Positions 27,845 to 37,348 are shown, numbered from the stretch's first letter. The stretch is 64,000 nucleotides of DNA from Streptomyces sp. WP-1 (GCF_030450125.1 NZ_CP123923.1:5270001-5334000), one strand, 5' to 3'. A program made the numbers and translations. The notes: a model not told the origin generated them from the sequence alone.

Positions 27845-29131
27845 ATGACCACGCTCTCGCCGTACGACTCGATGTCCCCGGTCACCCAGGCCGCCTACCG
27901 GGCCAGGGCAGCCGCCGCCGACCTCGCGCCGCTGCCGCGCGCCGTGAAGGACGACGCGCTGCTGGCGATCGCGGACGCCCTGGAGGTACGCACCGGGGAG
28001 ATCATCGAGGCCAACGGCAAGGACGTGGCCAAGGCCCGCGAGAGCGGCACCAGCGAGGCCGTCGTGGACCGGCTCACCCTCACCCCCGAGCGCGTCCGGG
28101 CCGTCGCCGCCGACGTCCGTGACGTGGCGAAGCTGCCCGACCCGGTCGGCGAGGTGGTCCGCGGCTCCACCCTGCCCAACGGCATCGACCTGCGCCAGGT
28201 CCGCGTCCCCCTCGGCGTCGTCGGCATCGTCTACGAGGCCCGGCCCAATGTCACCGTGGACGCCGCCGCGCTCTGCCTGAAGTCCGGCAACGCCGTCCTG
28301 CTGCGCGGCTCCGCCTCCGCCTACGAGTCCAACACCGCTCTCGTCCGGGTGATCCGGGACGCGGTCGGCGGCGCCGGTCTGCCCGCCGACGCCGTACAGC
28401 TGGTGCCGGGGGAGAGCCGCGAGTCCGTGCGCGAGCTGATGCGCGCCCGCGGCCTGGTCGACGTCCTCATCCCGCGCGGTGGCGCCTCCCTGATCAGGAC
28501 CGTGGTCAGCGAGTCCACCGTGCCCGTCATCGAGACCGGCACCGGCAACTGCCACGTCTACGTCGACGCGCAGGCCGACATCGACATGGCGATCGACATC
28601 CTCGTCAACTCCAAGGCCCAGCGGGTCAGCGTGTGCAACGCGGCCGAGACCCTGCTGGTCCACCAGGACATCGCCGCCGAGTTCCTGCCGCGCGCCCTGG
28701 ACGCCCTGGCCGAGGCCGGTGTCACCGTGCACGCCGACGAGCGGGTCATGGCCCACGCCGAGGGCTCGAAGGCCACCGTGGTCGAGGCGACCCCGGAGGA
28801 CTGGGAGACCGAGTACCTGTCGTACGACATCGCCGCCGCCGTCGTGGACTCCCTCGACAAGGCCGTCGAGCACATCCGGCTGTGGACCTCCGGGCACACC
28901 GAGGCGATCGTCACCACCTCGCAGCAGGCCGCCCGCCGGTTCACCCAGTTGGTCGATTCGACCACGGTCGCCGTGAACGCCTCCACCCGCTTCACCGACG
29001 GCGGCCAGTTCGGCTTCGGCGCGGAGATCGGCATCTCCACCCAGAAGCTGCACGCCCGGGGCCCGATGGGCCTGCCGGAGCTGACCAGCACCAAGTACAT
29101 CGTCACCGGCGACGGGCACGTCCGCCCCTGA
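27845..29131 (+). CDS. proA: Gamma-glutamyl phosphate reductase
   Basis: The second step of proline synthesis: NADPH reduction of glutamyl phosphate to the semialdehyde. It has the aldehyde-dehydrogenase fold with the catalytic Cys in [15 protein letters not shown] near residue 263. [36 protein letters not shown] and the C-terminal [13 protein letters not shown] blocks are typical. It is 428 aa. It has its own leaderless-type promoter, so it need not depend on proB transcription. Confidence 0.96.
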   Translation: MTTLSPYDSMSPVTQAAYRARAAAADLAPLPRAVKDDALLAIADALEVRTGEIIEANGKDVAKARESGTSEAVVDRLTLTPERVRAVAADVRDVAKLPDPVGEVVRGSTLPNGIDLRQVRVPLGVVGIVYEARPNVTVDAAALCLKSGNAVLLRGSASAYESNTALVRVIRDAVGGAGLPADAVQLVPGESRESVRELMRARGLVDVLIPRGGASLIRTVVSESTVPVIETGTGNCHVYVDAQADIDMAIDILVNSKAQRVSVCNAAETLLVHQDIAAEFLPRALDALAEAGVTVHADERVMAHAEGSKATVVEATPEDWETEYLSYDIAAAVVDSLDKAVEHIRLWTSGHTEAIVTTSQQAARRFTQLVDSTTVAVNASTRFTDGGQFGFGAEIGISTQKLHARGPMGLPELTSTKYIVTGDGHVRP

Positions 29132-29132
29132 C

Positions 29133-29149
29133 ACCCCGCCCGGCGGGGC
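29133..29149 (+). terminator. Short hairpin after proA
   Basis: CCCCGC pairs with GCGGGG across CCG, immediately after the proA stop. It is small, so termination is uncertain. Confidence 0.4.
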
Positions 29150-29204
29150 GTCTCGACAGGCGGATGAATTTCCGTACCGTCTGCCCAAATTGACCCCCCA
29201 GGTC

Positions 29205-29210
29205 TACTCT
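29205..29210 (+). promoter_or_regulatory. -10 box of a leaderless promoter
   Basis: TACTCT ends 6 nt before the GTG at 29217. The only purine-rich sequence (GAGGTG) is too close to the start codon to act as a ribosome-binding site. Confidence 0.5.
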
Positions 29211-29216
29211 TGAGGT

Positions 29217-29765
29217 GTGCCGGAGGACGTGGGGGGCACGCCGTTCCCTGACGGCTGGGAGCCCGACGACGACCACGACCGCGGGGTGTCGGACGAAGAG
29301 TTCGCCTCCGTGGTCTTCGACGAGGACTTCGTACGGGCGGCCACGGTCCATGAGCCGACCGCCGTCGAACGCCTCCTTGCCGCCGCGAAGGCCAGAGCCG
29401 AGGCCTCCGAGGCCGCCCGCCGCGCCCGGGCCCGGAGCGAGCGGTACGACGACGTCTACGGAGGCGCCGATCCCGGCGAGGACCCGGACGACGACGACCT
29501 CGATGACCTGGAGGACGTCTACGCCCTCGACCGGGGCCCCTTCGACGGCCACGGCAAGCAGGCCCGCTGGCACCGGCCGGTGGCCTGGGTGCTCGCCGTG
29601 GTGATGGGTGTCGGCATGGTCGCCCTCGCCTTCGCCGCGGTCTACCGGGGCGCCTCCTCGGACACCCGGGACCAGCTGCCCTCGTCCACCACGACCGGCC
29701 AGAACCAGATCCCCACGGCGGCTTCCGTGCGCCCCACGGTGTCGGCGGTGCCCCGCCTGCCCTGA
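29217..29765 (+). CDS. Single-pass membrane protein with FDEDFVRAA module
   Basis: A 182 aa protein with no assignable function. The cytoplasmic part is very acidic and begins MPEDVGGTPFPDGWEPDDD. It contains SVVFDEDFVRAA (about residues 29-40) followed by an Ala/Arg helix and a run of Asp residues. One membrane helix (WVLAVVMGVGMVALAFAAVY, about 124-143) leads to a short Ser/Thr/Pro-rich outer tail. The same FDExFVRAA block precedes the membrane helix in the next gene, so the two are probably partners or duplicates of a targeting module. It is followed at 80 nt by that gene. A role in envelope assembly is inferred from the neighbourhood. Confidence 0.8.
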   Translation: MPEDVGGTPFPDGWEPDDDHDRGVSDEEFASVVFDEDFVRAATVHEPTAVERLLAAAKARAEASEAARRARARSERYDDVYGGADPGEDPDDDDLDDLEDVYALDRGPFDGHGKQARWHRPVAWVLAVVMGVGMVALAFAAVYRGASSDTRDQLPSSTTTGQNQIPTAASVRPTVSAVPRLP

Positions 29766-29845
29766 CCGGCTCCGGGTGAGGAGTTGTCAGAAGTTGTGGT
29801 GGAGCGGGGCGTTTACCCGGGGCCCCGGAAACCCACTCTGAAAGT

Positions 29846-30910
29846 ATGGGCGGGCCTGGAGACCCACCGGAGGGGACACCCGAGGGCGGCCCCGGTGGTG
29901 CGGAGGACGAATACCGATCCGTCGTCTTCGACGAGTCGTTCGTCCGCGCTGCCCGCCTCCAGGAGTACTCGGCCGAGGAGCGGATGGCCGACCACGCGCC
30001 CGCCGTGCGCCGCCGGCCGCTGCACCGGGGGCTCGTCCGCCAGGCGATGGTCCTGGCCCTGCTGATCGCCGTGGCTTTCGGCACCGCCGTCTACATGGGG
30101 GTGCGTCATCCGTACGACTCCGCTGAGGCCCCGCGGCCCGTGGAGCCCCTGCGGATGACGGTCATACCGCTCGCCCCGCGGGGCAGGGTGCCCGGCGGGA
30201 CGGACGCGGAGACGCTGTACGCGCACAGCCCCGCCGCGCAGTTCGACATCGGCGCCGAGGGGGTCCCGCTGCCGGCCGCGCGGGCCACCGCGCACTTCTC
30301 CGACAGTCAGGTCATGACGGCGCTGACCACGGCCAAGGACTACATCGTCCGTTCCTCGCTCTATCCGGAGGTGCTCACCGGGCACGAGACGGCCCCCGCG
30401 CGGGCGCTGGTGGACTCCGACCAGCTCGCCCAGTTCGACCAGAGCTTCGCCCGCCCGGCGGCGGACGGGCGGCACGCCCCGACCGGCTGGGTGGTGCGCC
30501 TCGACCCGGCCCGCGACCGGCTGGCCGACGACCGGATCCGGGTCCGGGGCGTGCTGCGCCTCACGGAGGCGGACCCGGCGACCCTGGAGGTCAGCGCCGA
30601 CCACACCTTCGTCTACGCCCTGCGCCCCACCGGCACCGCGAGCACCCCCGTCTCCCTCCTCACCGTCCGCCGCGCGCTGACCTTCCGCTTCACCCGCGAC
30701 GACCTGCGCACCCGCCAGGTCCAGCTGATCACGGCCTATGTCGAGGCCGGCCCGCTGTCCTGTGCCGCGGACTCCACGTCGTACCTCCACCCCCTGCTGG
30801 CGGGCCAGGCCCCCCACCCGGGTGCCCCCGCGGGCACCGACCCGTACCGGACGGACAGCCCCGCCTCCTTGTGCGGCACGCTGGCCACGGGGTCCCAGCC
30901 CAGGGCGTGA
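29846..30910 (+). CDS. Membrane-anchored protein with FDESFVRAA module and large outer domain
   Basis: A 354 aa protein of unknown function. The N-terminus has [22 protein letters not shown] (module around residues 24-36), shared with the upstream gene. One membrane helix follows ([19 protein letters not shown], about 68-86) and then a 260-residue extracytoplasmic domain with mixed secondary structure. Two Cys near the C-terminus ([13 protein letters not shown]) could form a disulfide. The ATG at 29846 has CACTCT 6 nt upstream, consistent with a leaderless mRNA. It ends 0.7 kb before the convergent M48 protease gene. Confidence 0.8.
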   Translation: MGGPGDPPEGTPEGGPGGAEDEYRSVVFDESFVRAARLQEYSAEERMADHAPAVRRRPLHRGLVRQAMVLALLIAVAFGTAVYMGVRHPYDSAEAPRPVEPLRMTVIPLAPRGRVPGGTDAETLYAHSPAAQFDIGAEGVPLPAARATAHFSDSQVMTALTTAKDYIVRSSLYPEVLTGHETAPARALVDSDQLAQFDQSFARPAADGRHAPTGWVVRLDPARDRLADDRIRVRGVLRLTEADPATLEVSADHTFVYALRPTGTASTPVSLLTVRRALTFRFTRDDLRTRQVQLITAYVEAGPLSCAADSTSYLHPLLAGQAPHPGAPAGTDPYRTDSPASLCGTLATGSQPRA

Positions 30911-31093
30911 GGGCGCCCGAGGAGGGCCGGGCCGGGGGGCTGCTTTCCGCGTCCGGCCGGGCGCATTGCCCCGGGTCCCGTTCAGCAGGAGGGTGTGAAC
31001 GGCTGCGAGCGACCAGGGGGCGCGCCCTCTTCCCGCGGTGGCCCGCCCCCGTCGTACGGCCGGGCGGTCGGACCGCCCGCCTTCCCGCCCGCC

Positions 31094-31134
31094 GGCACTT
31101 CGATCCGCCGGGAGAGGCACTTCGATCCGCCGGG
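31094..31134 (+). repeat. 19-bp direct repeat
   Basis: GGCACTTCGATCCGCCGGG occurs twice in tandem at 31094-31112 and 31116-31134, in the gene-free spacer 30911-31638. Confidence 0.8.
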
Positions 31135-31204
31135 CGGACCTCGGTCGGAGGCCGGGCGCCCGGCGATGCCGAACCGGCCGCACCCGGAACCGCGCCGGCC
31201 CCGG

Positions 31205-31311
31205 ACCGGACCTGCTACCGGCACACCCGGTCCGGCCCTGCTACCGGCACCCGGACCGGACCCGCAATCGGCACTCCCTCCGTCCGGACCTGCTACCGGT
31301 ACCTCGTCCGG
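31205..31311 (+). repeat. Four copies of a CTGCTACCGGCAC unit
   Basis: The unit starts at about 31212, 31238, 31262 (diverged) and 31290, with a spacing of 24-28 nt and GGTCCGG/CCGGACC between copies. It is a degenerate tandem array with no coding signal. Confidence 0.65.
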
Positions 31312-31364
31312 AGCCCTGTCGGGCCCCGGGCAGACTCCTGCCGGGCCAAGGCCAGAGTCCCGCC

Positions 31365-31638
31365 GGACCCGGACCCGGACCCGGACCCGGACCCGGACCC
31401 GACCCCGACCGCGGCCCCGACCCCCGACCCCGGACTCGACCCCGGACCCGGGCTCGACCCCGGCCCCGACCCCGGGCCCCCGACCCCGGACTCGACCCAG
31501 ACCGCAGCCCCGACCCCCGACCCCCGGCCCCGGGCTCGGGCTCGACCCCGGACTCGACCCCGGCCCCGGACCCGACCGCGGACCCCGACCCCGGCCCCCG
31601 GACCCGGGCTTCGGCCCCGGCCCCCGCGCCCGTCCTAC
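31365..31638 (+). repeat. GGACCC hexanucleotide array decaying into CCCCGA repeats
   Basis: Six perfect GGACCC copies at 31365-31400 run into degenerate GACCCCG/CCCCGA units up to the M48 stop codon. Frames through it would encode Asp-Pro repeats. No start signal or neighbour suggests translation. It lies between convergent genes, and nothing else is visible in the 728-nt spacer. Confidence 0.75.
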
Positions 31639-32718
31639 CTACTCCGCCGCCGGCGCCGGTCCGTCCTTGGCCGGAGGGGGGCTCTTGAAGCCGTCGAAGC
31701 CGCGCTTGACCCGGCCGCCCAGGTCGCCCGCGCCGCCCGCCAGGTCGGTGACCAGCTTCATCAGCGGGTCCTTGGAGTCCTTGACGTCACTGGCGTAGCT
31801 CGCCGCGGACGCGCGGAAGGAGTCGCTCACCTTGGCGTCCTTGTCGTCGTCGCGGCGCGGGTAGTGACCGTCGATGATCCGCTGGTAGTCCCGCGACTCG
31901 GCCCACCTCTTCAGCTCGGCGGCGCGCACGGTGGTGAACGGGTGCGAGCGCGGCAGCACGTTCAGGATCTTCAGGACGGAGTCGCGCAGGTCGCCGCCGG
32001 AGTCGTACTCCTCGGCCTGCTCCAGGAACGCGTCCACGTTCATCTCGTGCAGGTGGTTGCCGCCCGCGATCTTCATCAGGCCGCGCATCGAGGCCCGTAC
32101 GTCCTGGCCCACCAGCAGCCCGGCCCGGTCCGCGGACAGTTCGGACTTGCGGAACCACTCCCGCAGCGCCGTGACGATCGCCATGATCGCGAGATTGCCC
32201 AGCGGGATCCAGGCGACCTTGACCGCCAGGTTCGTCAGGAACAGCAGGACGGTGCGGTACACGGAGTGCCCGGACAGCGCGTGCCCGACCTCGTGGCCGA
32301 CGACCGCCCGCATCTCCTCCTCGTCCAGCAGCTCCACCAGACCCGTGGAGATCACGATGACCGGCTCGTCCAGGCCGATGCACATCGCGTTCGGCTGCGG
32401 GTCCTGCGTGACGTACATCGGCGGGACCGTCGGCAGGTCCAGGATGTAGCAGGCGTCCAGCAGCATGTCATTCAGATGACCGAACTGCCGTTCGGAGACG
32501 CGCACCGAGTCGGACAGGAACAGCAGCCGCAGGCTCCGCTCCGGCAGCAGCCCGCTCAGTGCCTTGAACACCTGGTCGAACCCGCTGAGCTTGCGCAGCG
32601 CCACCAGGGCGGACCGGTCCGCCGGATGCTCGTACGCCCGCGAGGAGATCCCCGGGAAGCGCGCCCGCTGCCTGCTGGGCACCCGCTCGTGCCCGCTCTG
32701 CCGATCGCCGTCGTGCAT
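31639..32718 (-). CDS. M48-family zinc metalloprotease
   Basis: An HtpX/Ste24-like peptidase. The zinc motif HEVGH (in [14 protein letters not shown]) lies near residue 140, with hydrophobic segments after it ([27 protein letters not shown]), so the protease is membrane-associated. The third ligand region, [10 protein letters not shown], fits the family. The Ala/Pro-rich C-terminus is likely disordered. The ATG at 32718 ([13 protein letters not shown]) gives 359 aa; the open frame continues upstream but runs antisense to the next small gene. Substrates are unknown; quality control of membrane proteins is the usual role. Confidence 0.9.
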   Translation of the reverse strand: MHDGDRQSGHERVPSRQRARFPGISSRAYEHPADRSALVALRKLSGFDQVFKALSGLLPERSLRLLFLSDSVRVSERQFGHLNDMLLDACYILDLPTVPPMYVTQDPQPNAMCIGLDEPVIVISTGLVELLDEEEMRAVVGHEVGHALSGHSVYRTVLLFLTNLAVKVAWIPLGNLAIMAIVTALREWFRKSELSADRAGLLVGQDVRASMRGLMKIAGGNHLHEMNVDAFLEQAEEYDSGGDLRDSVLKILNVLPRSHPFTTVRAAELKRWAESRDYQRIIDGHYPRRDDDKDAKVSDSFRASAASYASDVKDSKDPLMKLVTDLAGGAGDLGGRVKRGFDGFKSPPPAKDGPAPAAE

Positions 32719-32818
32719 GTCTTCCCCCAAGTGCGTGTGAGTGCGGTGAGCCCCCGAGGCGGGGTTCAGCCTAGGCGGAGATACCGTGGACGGGCAGACA
32801 GCCGAAGGAGTCCACGCC

Positions 32819-32986
32819 ATGGAGCACCACCCCGCAGCCGCCCGGCTGACCGAGGCCGCAGCGAGCGCCGCCCAGCACCAGGGAGGCGGAGGCCCCATGC
32901 TCCGCATCGTGCTGCTCGTGATGATCGTGGGCTGCGCGCTGACCGCCTGGTTCCTGCTGCGCGGCTACAAGCAGAAGGACGACTGA
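32819..32986 (+). CDS. Small single-pass membrane protein
   Basis: A 55 aa protein of unknown function. The ATG at 32819 is preceded by AAGGAG 8 nt upstream, which favours it over the GTG at 32786. The N-terminal half is Ala/His/Gln-rich ([16 protein letters not shown]). It is followed by one membrane helix, [21 protein letters not shown], and a short basic-acidic end (RGYKQKDD). It is divergent from the M48 protease and upstream of another tiny membrane protein and nadD. Confidence 0.7.
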   Translation: MEHHPAAARLTEAAASAAQHQGGGGPMLRIVLLVMIVGCALTAWFLLRGYKQKDD

Positions 32987-33118
32987 GGGGCCGCCGGAGT
33001 TCCCCGCCCCGGCCCCCCTCGCTTCCCAACGGCGGAGTCGGCGTGATCGCCGGAGGACCGCCCGCATACGATGAGCCGACGTCTTTATCCCGCCCACACG
33101 CGATAGGTCCTGTCGAAG

Positions 33119-33274
33119 ATGATGCTCACCAGCGCCGCAGCCCCGCTGATCTCCCTCGCCGCCGAAGAGGGCGGCCACCACGACAGCCTGAACCCCGCCA
33201 TCACCGGCGGCGCCGCCTTCATCATCCTGCTTCTGCTGCTGTGGATCACCACCCGCTTCAACCGCGACCGCTGA
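33119..33274 (+). CDS. Tiny membrane protein upstream of nadD
   Basis: A 51 aa frame, starting at tandem ATG codons 33119/33122. It encodes [19 protein letters not shown], then [12 protein letters not shown], one membrane helix ([16 protein letters not shown]) and NRDR. The composition and a clear helix with a basic end support a real gene. There is a -10-like ATAGGT about 15-20 nt upstream but no strong ribosome-binding site. It precedes nadD by 56 nt and may be co-transcribed. Its function is unknown. Confidence 0.65.
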   Translation: MMLTSAAAPLISLAAEEGGHHDSLNPAITGGAAFIILLLLLWITTRFNRDR

Positions 33275-33330
33275 GCCGGGGTACCGGCCCCGGCCGGACG
33301 CCGAGGACCGGGCCGGTAGGGTCTGCACGC

Positions 33331-34032
33331 ATGGGAGAGCAGGACATGCCTACCGGTCCGGCGCACGATGGCGCCGACGACGCCGACATGACCGACCAGC
33401 CGCAGTACCGCCGGCACCGGCCGGGCCACGGCCCCGCCCGCTCCGGCAAGCGGCGCCTGGGTGTCATGGGCGGCACCTTCGACCCGATCCACCACGGGCA
33501 CCTCGTGGCGGCCAGCGAGGTCGCCGCGCAGTTCGAGCTGGACGAGGTGGTGTTCGTCCCCACCGGCCAGCCGTGGCAGAAGTCCTACCGCCAGGTCTCC
33601 CCGGCCGAGGACCGCTATCTGATGACGGTCATCGCCACCGCCGAGAACCCGCAGTTCTCCGTCAGCCGCATCGACATCGACCGCGGCGGCCCCACCTACA
33701 CCGTGGACACCCTGCGCGACCTGCGCGCCCTCAACCCGGACACCGACCTGTTCTTCATCACCGGTGCCGACGCCCTCGCCCAGCTGCTGACCTGGCGCGA
33801 CAGCGAGGAACTGTTCTCCCTCGCCCACTTCATCGGCGTCACCCGGCCCGGCCACCACCTCAGCAACCCCGGACTGCCCGAGGGCGGCGTCTCGTTGGTC
33901 GAGGTCCCGGCGCTCGCCATTTCCTCCACAGACTGCCGCGCGAGAGTCGCCAAGGGCGACCCCATCTGGTACATGGTGCCGGACGGAGTCGTGCGCTACA
34001 TCGACAAGCGCGAGCTGTACCGCGGCGAGTGA
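33331..34032 (+). CDS. nadD: Nicotinate-nucleotide adenylyltransferase
   Basis: Converts nicotinate mononucleotide to its adenine dinucleotide in NAD synthesis. The nucleotidyltransferase motif [16 protein letters not shown] and the C-terminal [10 protein letters not shown] (ISST/S-x-R) are clear. The ATG at 33331 gives 233 aa with a 45-residue Asp/Pro/Arg-rich N-terminal extension before the core. TAGGGT 8 nt upstream suggests a near-leaderless mRNA. A start at the ATG at 33346 would also be possible. It is followed at 20 nt by the LCP-like gene. Confidence 0.95.
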   Translation: MGEQDMPTGPAHDGADDADMTDQPQYRRHRPGHGPARSGKRRLGVMGGTFDPIHHGHLVAASEVAAQFELDEVVFVPTGQPWQKSYRQVSPAEDRYLMTVIATAENPQFSVSRIDIDRGGPTYTVDTLRDLRALNPDTDLFFITGADALAQLLTWRDSEELFSLAHFIGVTRPGHHLSNPGLPEGGVSLVEVPALAISSTDCRARVAKGDPIWYMVPDGVVRYIDKRELYRGE

Positions 34033-34051
34033 GCCGAGAGGGGCACCGACG

Positions 34052-35926
34052 GTGAACGACCGATACGACGCGGGGCAGTACGAGATCGTCGGCTACGACG
34101 AGTACGGACAGCCCGTCTACCGCCAGGTCCCGGCGCAGCAGACCCCGGGCGGATCCGGGTCCGGGGCCTACGACCCCTACGCCCAGCAGCAGGGATACGG
34201 CTACGACCCCTACGGCACCGGCACCCCTCAGCCGGCGCAGCCGTACGGCTCGTACGGCACCGGCCAGCAGCCGCAGGCCCCGTCGTACCCCTCGAACGAC
34301 GGCTGCTCCGACAACGATGGCTACCCCGGCGACGACGGCTACCCCGGCGACGACGGCTACCGCGGCGGCGACGACTACCACGGCAACGACGCCTACCGTG
34401 GTGACGGCTACGCCGGGTATGACCCCTACGGGGCCCAGAGCCTTCAGAGCCAGGGGCACGGGGGGAATCCCGGGCACTCCGGCTACGACCCCTACGGGCA
34501 GGCCGCGAGCAGCGGGCAGCAGCCCCGGGTCGCCGAGCAGACGGCGCACATCCCCCAGCAGGCACGCCCCCAGGACCCGCCCCGGCACAACCCGTACGCG
34601 GAACTCGCGAGCGACGACGACGGGGACGAGGGGCGCGCGGAGGGCGAACCGGACTACCGCACCGAGCAGTTCGCGTTCGTGGAGGAGCCGGACGGCGACT
34701 CCGAGGACGTCATCGACTGGCTGAAGTTCACCGAGAACCGCACCGAGCGCCGCGAGGAGGCCCGCCGCCGCGCCCGCAGCCGGCTCGTCGCCCTCGGCGT
34801 CGTCCTCGCCCTCGTCGCGGTCGGCGGCGTCGGCTACCTCTGGTACGCCGGGAAGCTGCCCTTCGTGTCCTCCTCCGGCACCGGTTCGGGCACGGCCGTG
34901 GCGGTCGGCGCCCAGAAGCGCGACGTGATCGTCGTCCATCTGCACAACACCGGCGAACGCGGCACCTCCACCGTGCTGCTGGTCGACAACGCCACCACCA
35001 AGCGCGGCACCACCGTCCTGCTGCCCAACTCCCTGGCGCTGACCGACGACGACGGTTCCACCACGACCCTCGCCAAGTCGGTGGACGAGGACGGCTCCTC
35101 CGGCACCCGCGACCAGCTGGACACCGTCCTCGGCACCAACATCCAGGGCACCTGGCGTCTGGACACGCCCTACCTGCAGAACCTGGTCGACCTCGTCGGC
35201 AACATCGACATGGACACCAACGTCGCCGTGCCCGACCCGGACGCCAGGAAGAAGGGCGCCGAGCCGCTCGTCGCCAAGGGCAGCGACCAGACCCTCAGCG
35301 GCAAGATGGCCGTCGCCTATGCCACCTACCGGGCCCCCGGCGAGTCGGAGAACGCCCAGCTGGAGCGGTTCGGGCAGGTCATGCAGGGCGTGCTGCGCAA
35401 GATCTCGACCGACGCCTCGGACGCCACGGTCACCGTGCAGAGCCTCGCGCAGATCCTCGACCCCTCGCTCACCGACAAGGACCTCGGCGCCTTCCTGGCC
35501 AAGCTCGCCGGCCTCGCCAAGGAGGGCGACTACGGGACGGCCCTGCTGCCGGTGCAGCCGGACGGCACGCTCAGCGCCCGGACCAGCGACAGTGTGGTCA
35601 AGGACATCCTCGGCGGCACCGCCAAGAGCCCCGACGCCGGCAGCGCGGTCCGGGTCTCGGTGCAGAACGCCACCGGCGTCAAGGACGACACCGAGCAGGC
35701 CCGCGTGGCGCTCCTGAACGGCGGTTTCACCTTCCTGGAGGGCGGCAGCGGCGGGACGGCGACGGCCTCGAAGGTCGTCTACCAGGACGCCTCCGACAAG
35801 CAGAACGCCACCGAGGTCGCCAAGACCCTCGGCCTGTCCGCGGGCTCCGTCACCAAGGGCTCGGTCTCCTCGGGCGCCGACGTCTCGGTGGTCCTGGGCC
35901 AGGACTACAAGCCGTCCGGCTCCTGA
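34052..35926 (+). CDS. Degenerate LytR-CpsA-Psr (LCP) membrane protein with LytR_C domain
   Basis: LCP enzymes attach anionic polymers to peptidoglycan outside the membrane. This 624 aa protein has a long cytoplasmic Gly/Tyr/Asp/Pro/Gln-rich region with tandem GDDGYPGDDGY-type repeats (about residues 85-125), one membrane helix (LVALGVVLALVAVGGVGYLWY, about 248-268), an LCP-like domain (RDVIVVHLHN, then AVAYATYRAPGESENAQLERF) and a C-terminal LytR_C domain (GSAVRVSVQNATG onward). The catalytic-site signatures of active LCP enzymes (the DT/SIPRD block with its arginines) are not recognisable, so it may be a scaffold rather than an enzyme. GTG start 20 nt after nadD; rsfS follows. Confidence 0.85.
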   Translation: MNDRYDAGQYEIVGYDEYGQPVYRQVPAQQTPGGSGSGAYDPYAQQQGYGYDPYGTGTPQPAQPYGSYGTGQQPQAPSYPSNDGCSDNDGYPGDDGYPGDDGYRGGDDYHGNDAYRGDGYAGYDPYGAQSLQSQGHGGNPGHSGYDPYGQAASSGQQPRVAEQTAHIPQQARPQDPPRHNPYAELASDDDGDEGRAEGEPDYRTEQFAFVEEPDGDSEDVIDWLKFTENRTERREEARRRARSRLVALGVVLALVAVGGVGYLWYAGKLPFVSSSGTGSGTAVAVGAQKRDVIVVHLHNTGERGTSTVLLVDNATTKRGTTVLLPNSLALTDDDGSTTTLAKSVDEDGSSGTRDQLDTVLGTNIQGTWRLDTPYLQNLVDLVGNIDMDTNVAVPDPDARKKGAEPLVAKGSDQTLSGKMAVAYATYRAPGESENAQLERFGQVMQGVLRKISTDASDATVTVQSLAQILDPSLTDKDLGAFLAKLAGLAKEGDYGTALLPVQPDGTLSARTSDSVVKDILGGTAKSPDAGSAVRVSVQNATGVKDDTEQARVALLNGGFTFLEGGSGGTATASKVVYQDASDKQNATEVAKTLGLSAGSVTKGSVSSGADVSVVLGQDYKPSGS

Positions 35927-35936
35927 GCACCCTCCG

Positions 35937-35978
35937 GGGCGCCCCCCGCGATGCTCCGGCTCGCGCGGGGCGCCCTTT
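35937..35978 (+). terminator. Terminator after the LCP-like gene
   Basis: GGCGCCCCCCGCG (from 35938) pairs with CGCGCGGGGCGCC (to 35974) followed by CTTT. Confidence 0.75.
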
Positions 35979-36060
35979 GCGATGCCTTTAATCGCGTGGG
36001 GTGCCCCCGGCGGTCCGTGAGACCCTTGAGGTTCAGTGCCCGCCGACGGAAAGCCACGCA

Positions 36061-36504
36061 GTGACCGCCACCGATCGTTCCCTTGAGCTCATCCACACCG
36101 CCGCCCAGGCGGCTGCCGACAAGCTCGCCCATGACGTCATCGCCTACGACGTCAGCGACGTCCTGTCGATCACGGACGCCTTCCTGCTCGCTTCCGCGCC
36201 GAACGACCGCCAGGTCAAGGCCATCGTCGACGAGATCGAGGAGCGCCTCCAGAAGGAGCTCGGCGCCAAGCCGGTGCGCCGCGAGGGCGACCGCGACGCC
36301 CGCTGGATCCTGCTCGACTACGTCGACATCGTGGTCCACGTCCAGCACAGCGAGGAGCGTGTCTTCTACGCCCTGGAGCGGCTGTGGAAGGACTGCCCCG
36401 AGCTGGAGCTGCCCGCCGACGCCAAGGCCACCCGCGGCAAGGGCGAGGAGCACGCCAAGCTCCAGGAGTCCGAGGCCGACGGGGAGCCGGGCGGGGCGTG
36501 GTGA
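36061..36504 (+). CDS. rsfS: Ribosomal silencing factor RsfS
   Basis: Binds ribosomal protein L14 and blocks subunit joining when nutrients are scarce. The block AYDVSDVLSITDAFLLASAPNDRQVKAIVDEIE and the DARWILLDYVDIVVHVQ motif are diagnostic. The GTG at 36061 gives 147 aa, close to the family norm, with GGAAAG upstream; an upstream in-frame ATG at 36001 would add residues without homology. The stop overlaps the next start (TGATG). Confidence 0.94.
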   Translation: MTATDRSLELIHTAAQAAADKLAHDVIAYDVSDVLSITDAFLLASAPNDRQVKAIVDEIEERLQKELGAKPVRREGDRDARWILLDYVDIVVHVQHSEERVFYALERLWKDCPELELPADAKATRGKGEEHAKLQESEADGEPGGAW

Positions 36505-37172
36505 TGAGCGCCACCGGTGAGGTGACCGACCGCGGGGACCGGGGCCGCCGCGTCATCCTGTGGCGGCACGGCCAGACCTCGTGGAACGTGGAGCGCCGCT
36601 TCCAGGGCAGCACCGATGTGCCGCTGACCGAGACCGGTGTCGGGCAGGCCCGCCGTGCCGCCCGGCTGCTGGCCTCCCTGCGCCCCGACGCGATCGTCTC
36701 CTCGGACCTGACCCGGGCCGCGGACACGGCCGCCGAGCTGGCCGCCCTCACCGGCCTCGACGTCACCCGCGAGGAGGGCCTGCGCGAGACCTACGCGGGC
36801 GTCTGGCAGGGGCTGACGCACGCGGAGATCATCGCCCGCCACGGCGAGGAGTACGCCGCCTGGAAGCGCGGCGAGGCGATCCGCCGCGGCGGGGGCGAAC
36901 TGGAGACCGAGGTCGCCGACCGTGCCGCGCCCGTCGTCCTGCGGCATGTGGAGAAGCTGCCCGTGGACGGCACCCTGGTGGTCGTCAGCCACGGCGGCAC
37001 CATCCGCACCACCATCGGCCGGCTGCTCGGCCTCCAGGCCCCGCACTGGGAGAGCCTCGGCGGTCTGTCCAACTGCTGCTGGTCCGTGCTGGGCGAGGGC
37101 GCGCGCGGCTGGCGCCTGCTGGAGCACAACGCGGGCACCCTCCCCGAGCCGGTCCTCGGCGACGACGACTGA
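36504..37172 (+). CDS. Histidine phosphatase family protein (phosphoglycerate mutase-like)
   Basis: A 222 aa phosphatase with the catalytic RHGQTSWN motif near residue 20 and the second active-site His in VVVSHGGTIRTT. The FQGSTDVPLTETG segment is typical of the branch that includes glucosyl-3-phosphoglycerate and broad-specificity phosphatases, so the name 'mutase' would be misleading. It is translationally coupled to rsfS (TGATG). The substrate is unknown. Confidence 0.9.
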   Translation: MSATGEVTDRGDRGRRVILWRHGQTSWNVERRFQGSTDVPLTETGVGQARRAARLLASLRPDAIVSSDLTRAADTAAELAALTGLDVTREEGLRETYAGVWQGLTHAEIIARHGEEYAAWKRGEAIRRGGGELETEVADRAAPVVLRHVEKLPVDGTLVVVSHGGTIRTTIGRLLGLQAPHWESLGGLSNCCWSVLGEGARGWRLLEHNAGTLPEPVLGDDD

Positions 37173-37268
37173 GCCCGCGGCGGCGCCGGCACCCCGGATT
37201 TCACTTTCCGGCAGGTCACAGGCTAAAGTTCTTCTTGTTCGCCCCGCCGAGCGGGAAGAACACGGCAA

Positions 37269-37341
37269 GGGGCTATAGCTCAGTTGGTAGAGCGCCTGCA
37301 TGGCATGCAGGAGGTCAGGAGTTCAATTCTCCTTAGCTCCA
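37269..37341 (+). tRNA. tRNA-Ala (anticodon GGC), copy 1
   Basis: Acceptor stem GGGGCTA pairs with TAGCTCC (one G-U). The anticodon stem CCTGC/GCAGG encloses the loop ATGGCAT (anticodon GGC). The T-arm has GTTCAATTC. It is 73 nt with no encoded CCA. Identical to the copy at 37834-37906. Confidence 0.97.
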
Positions 37342-37348
37342 CAGGAGG

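Noticed and set aside
31365..31638. GGACCC array as a CRISPR
   Set aside because: The period is 6 nt with no unique spacers.
30871..33330. A long plus-strand frame running into nadD
   Set aside because: It crosses tandem repeats, lies antisense to the M48 protease, and joins nadD only because no stop intervenes. The nadD motifs begin after 33331.
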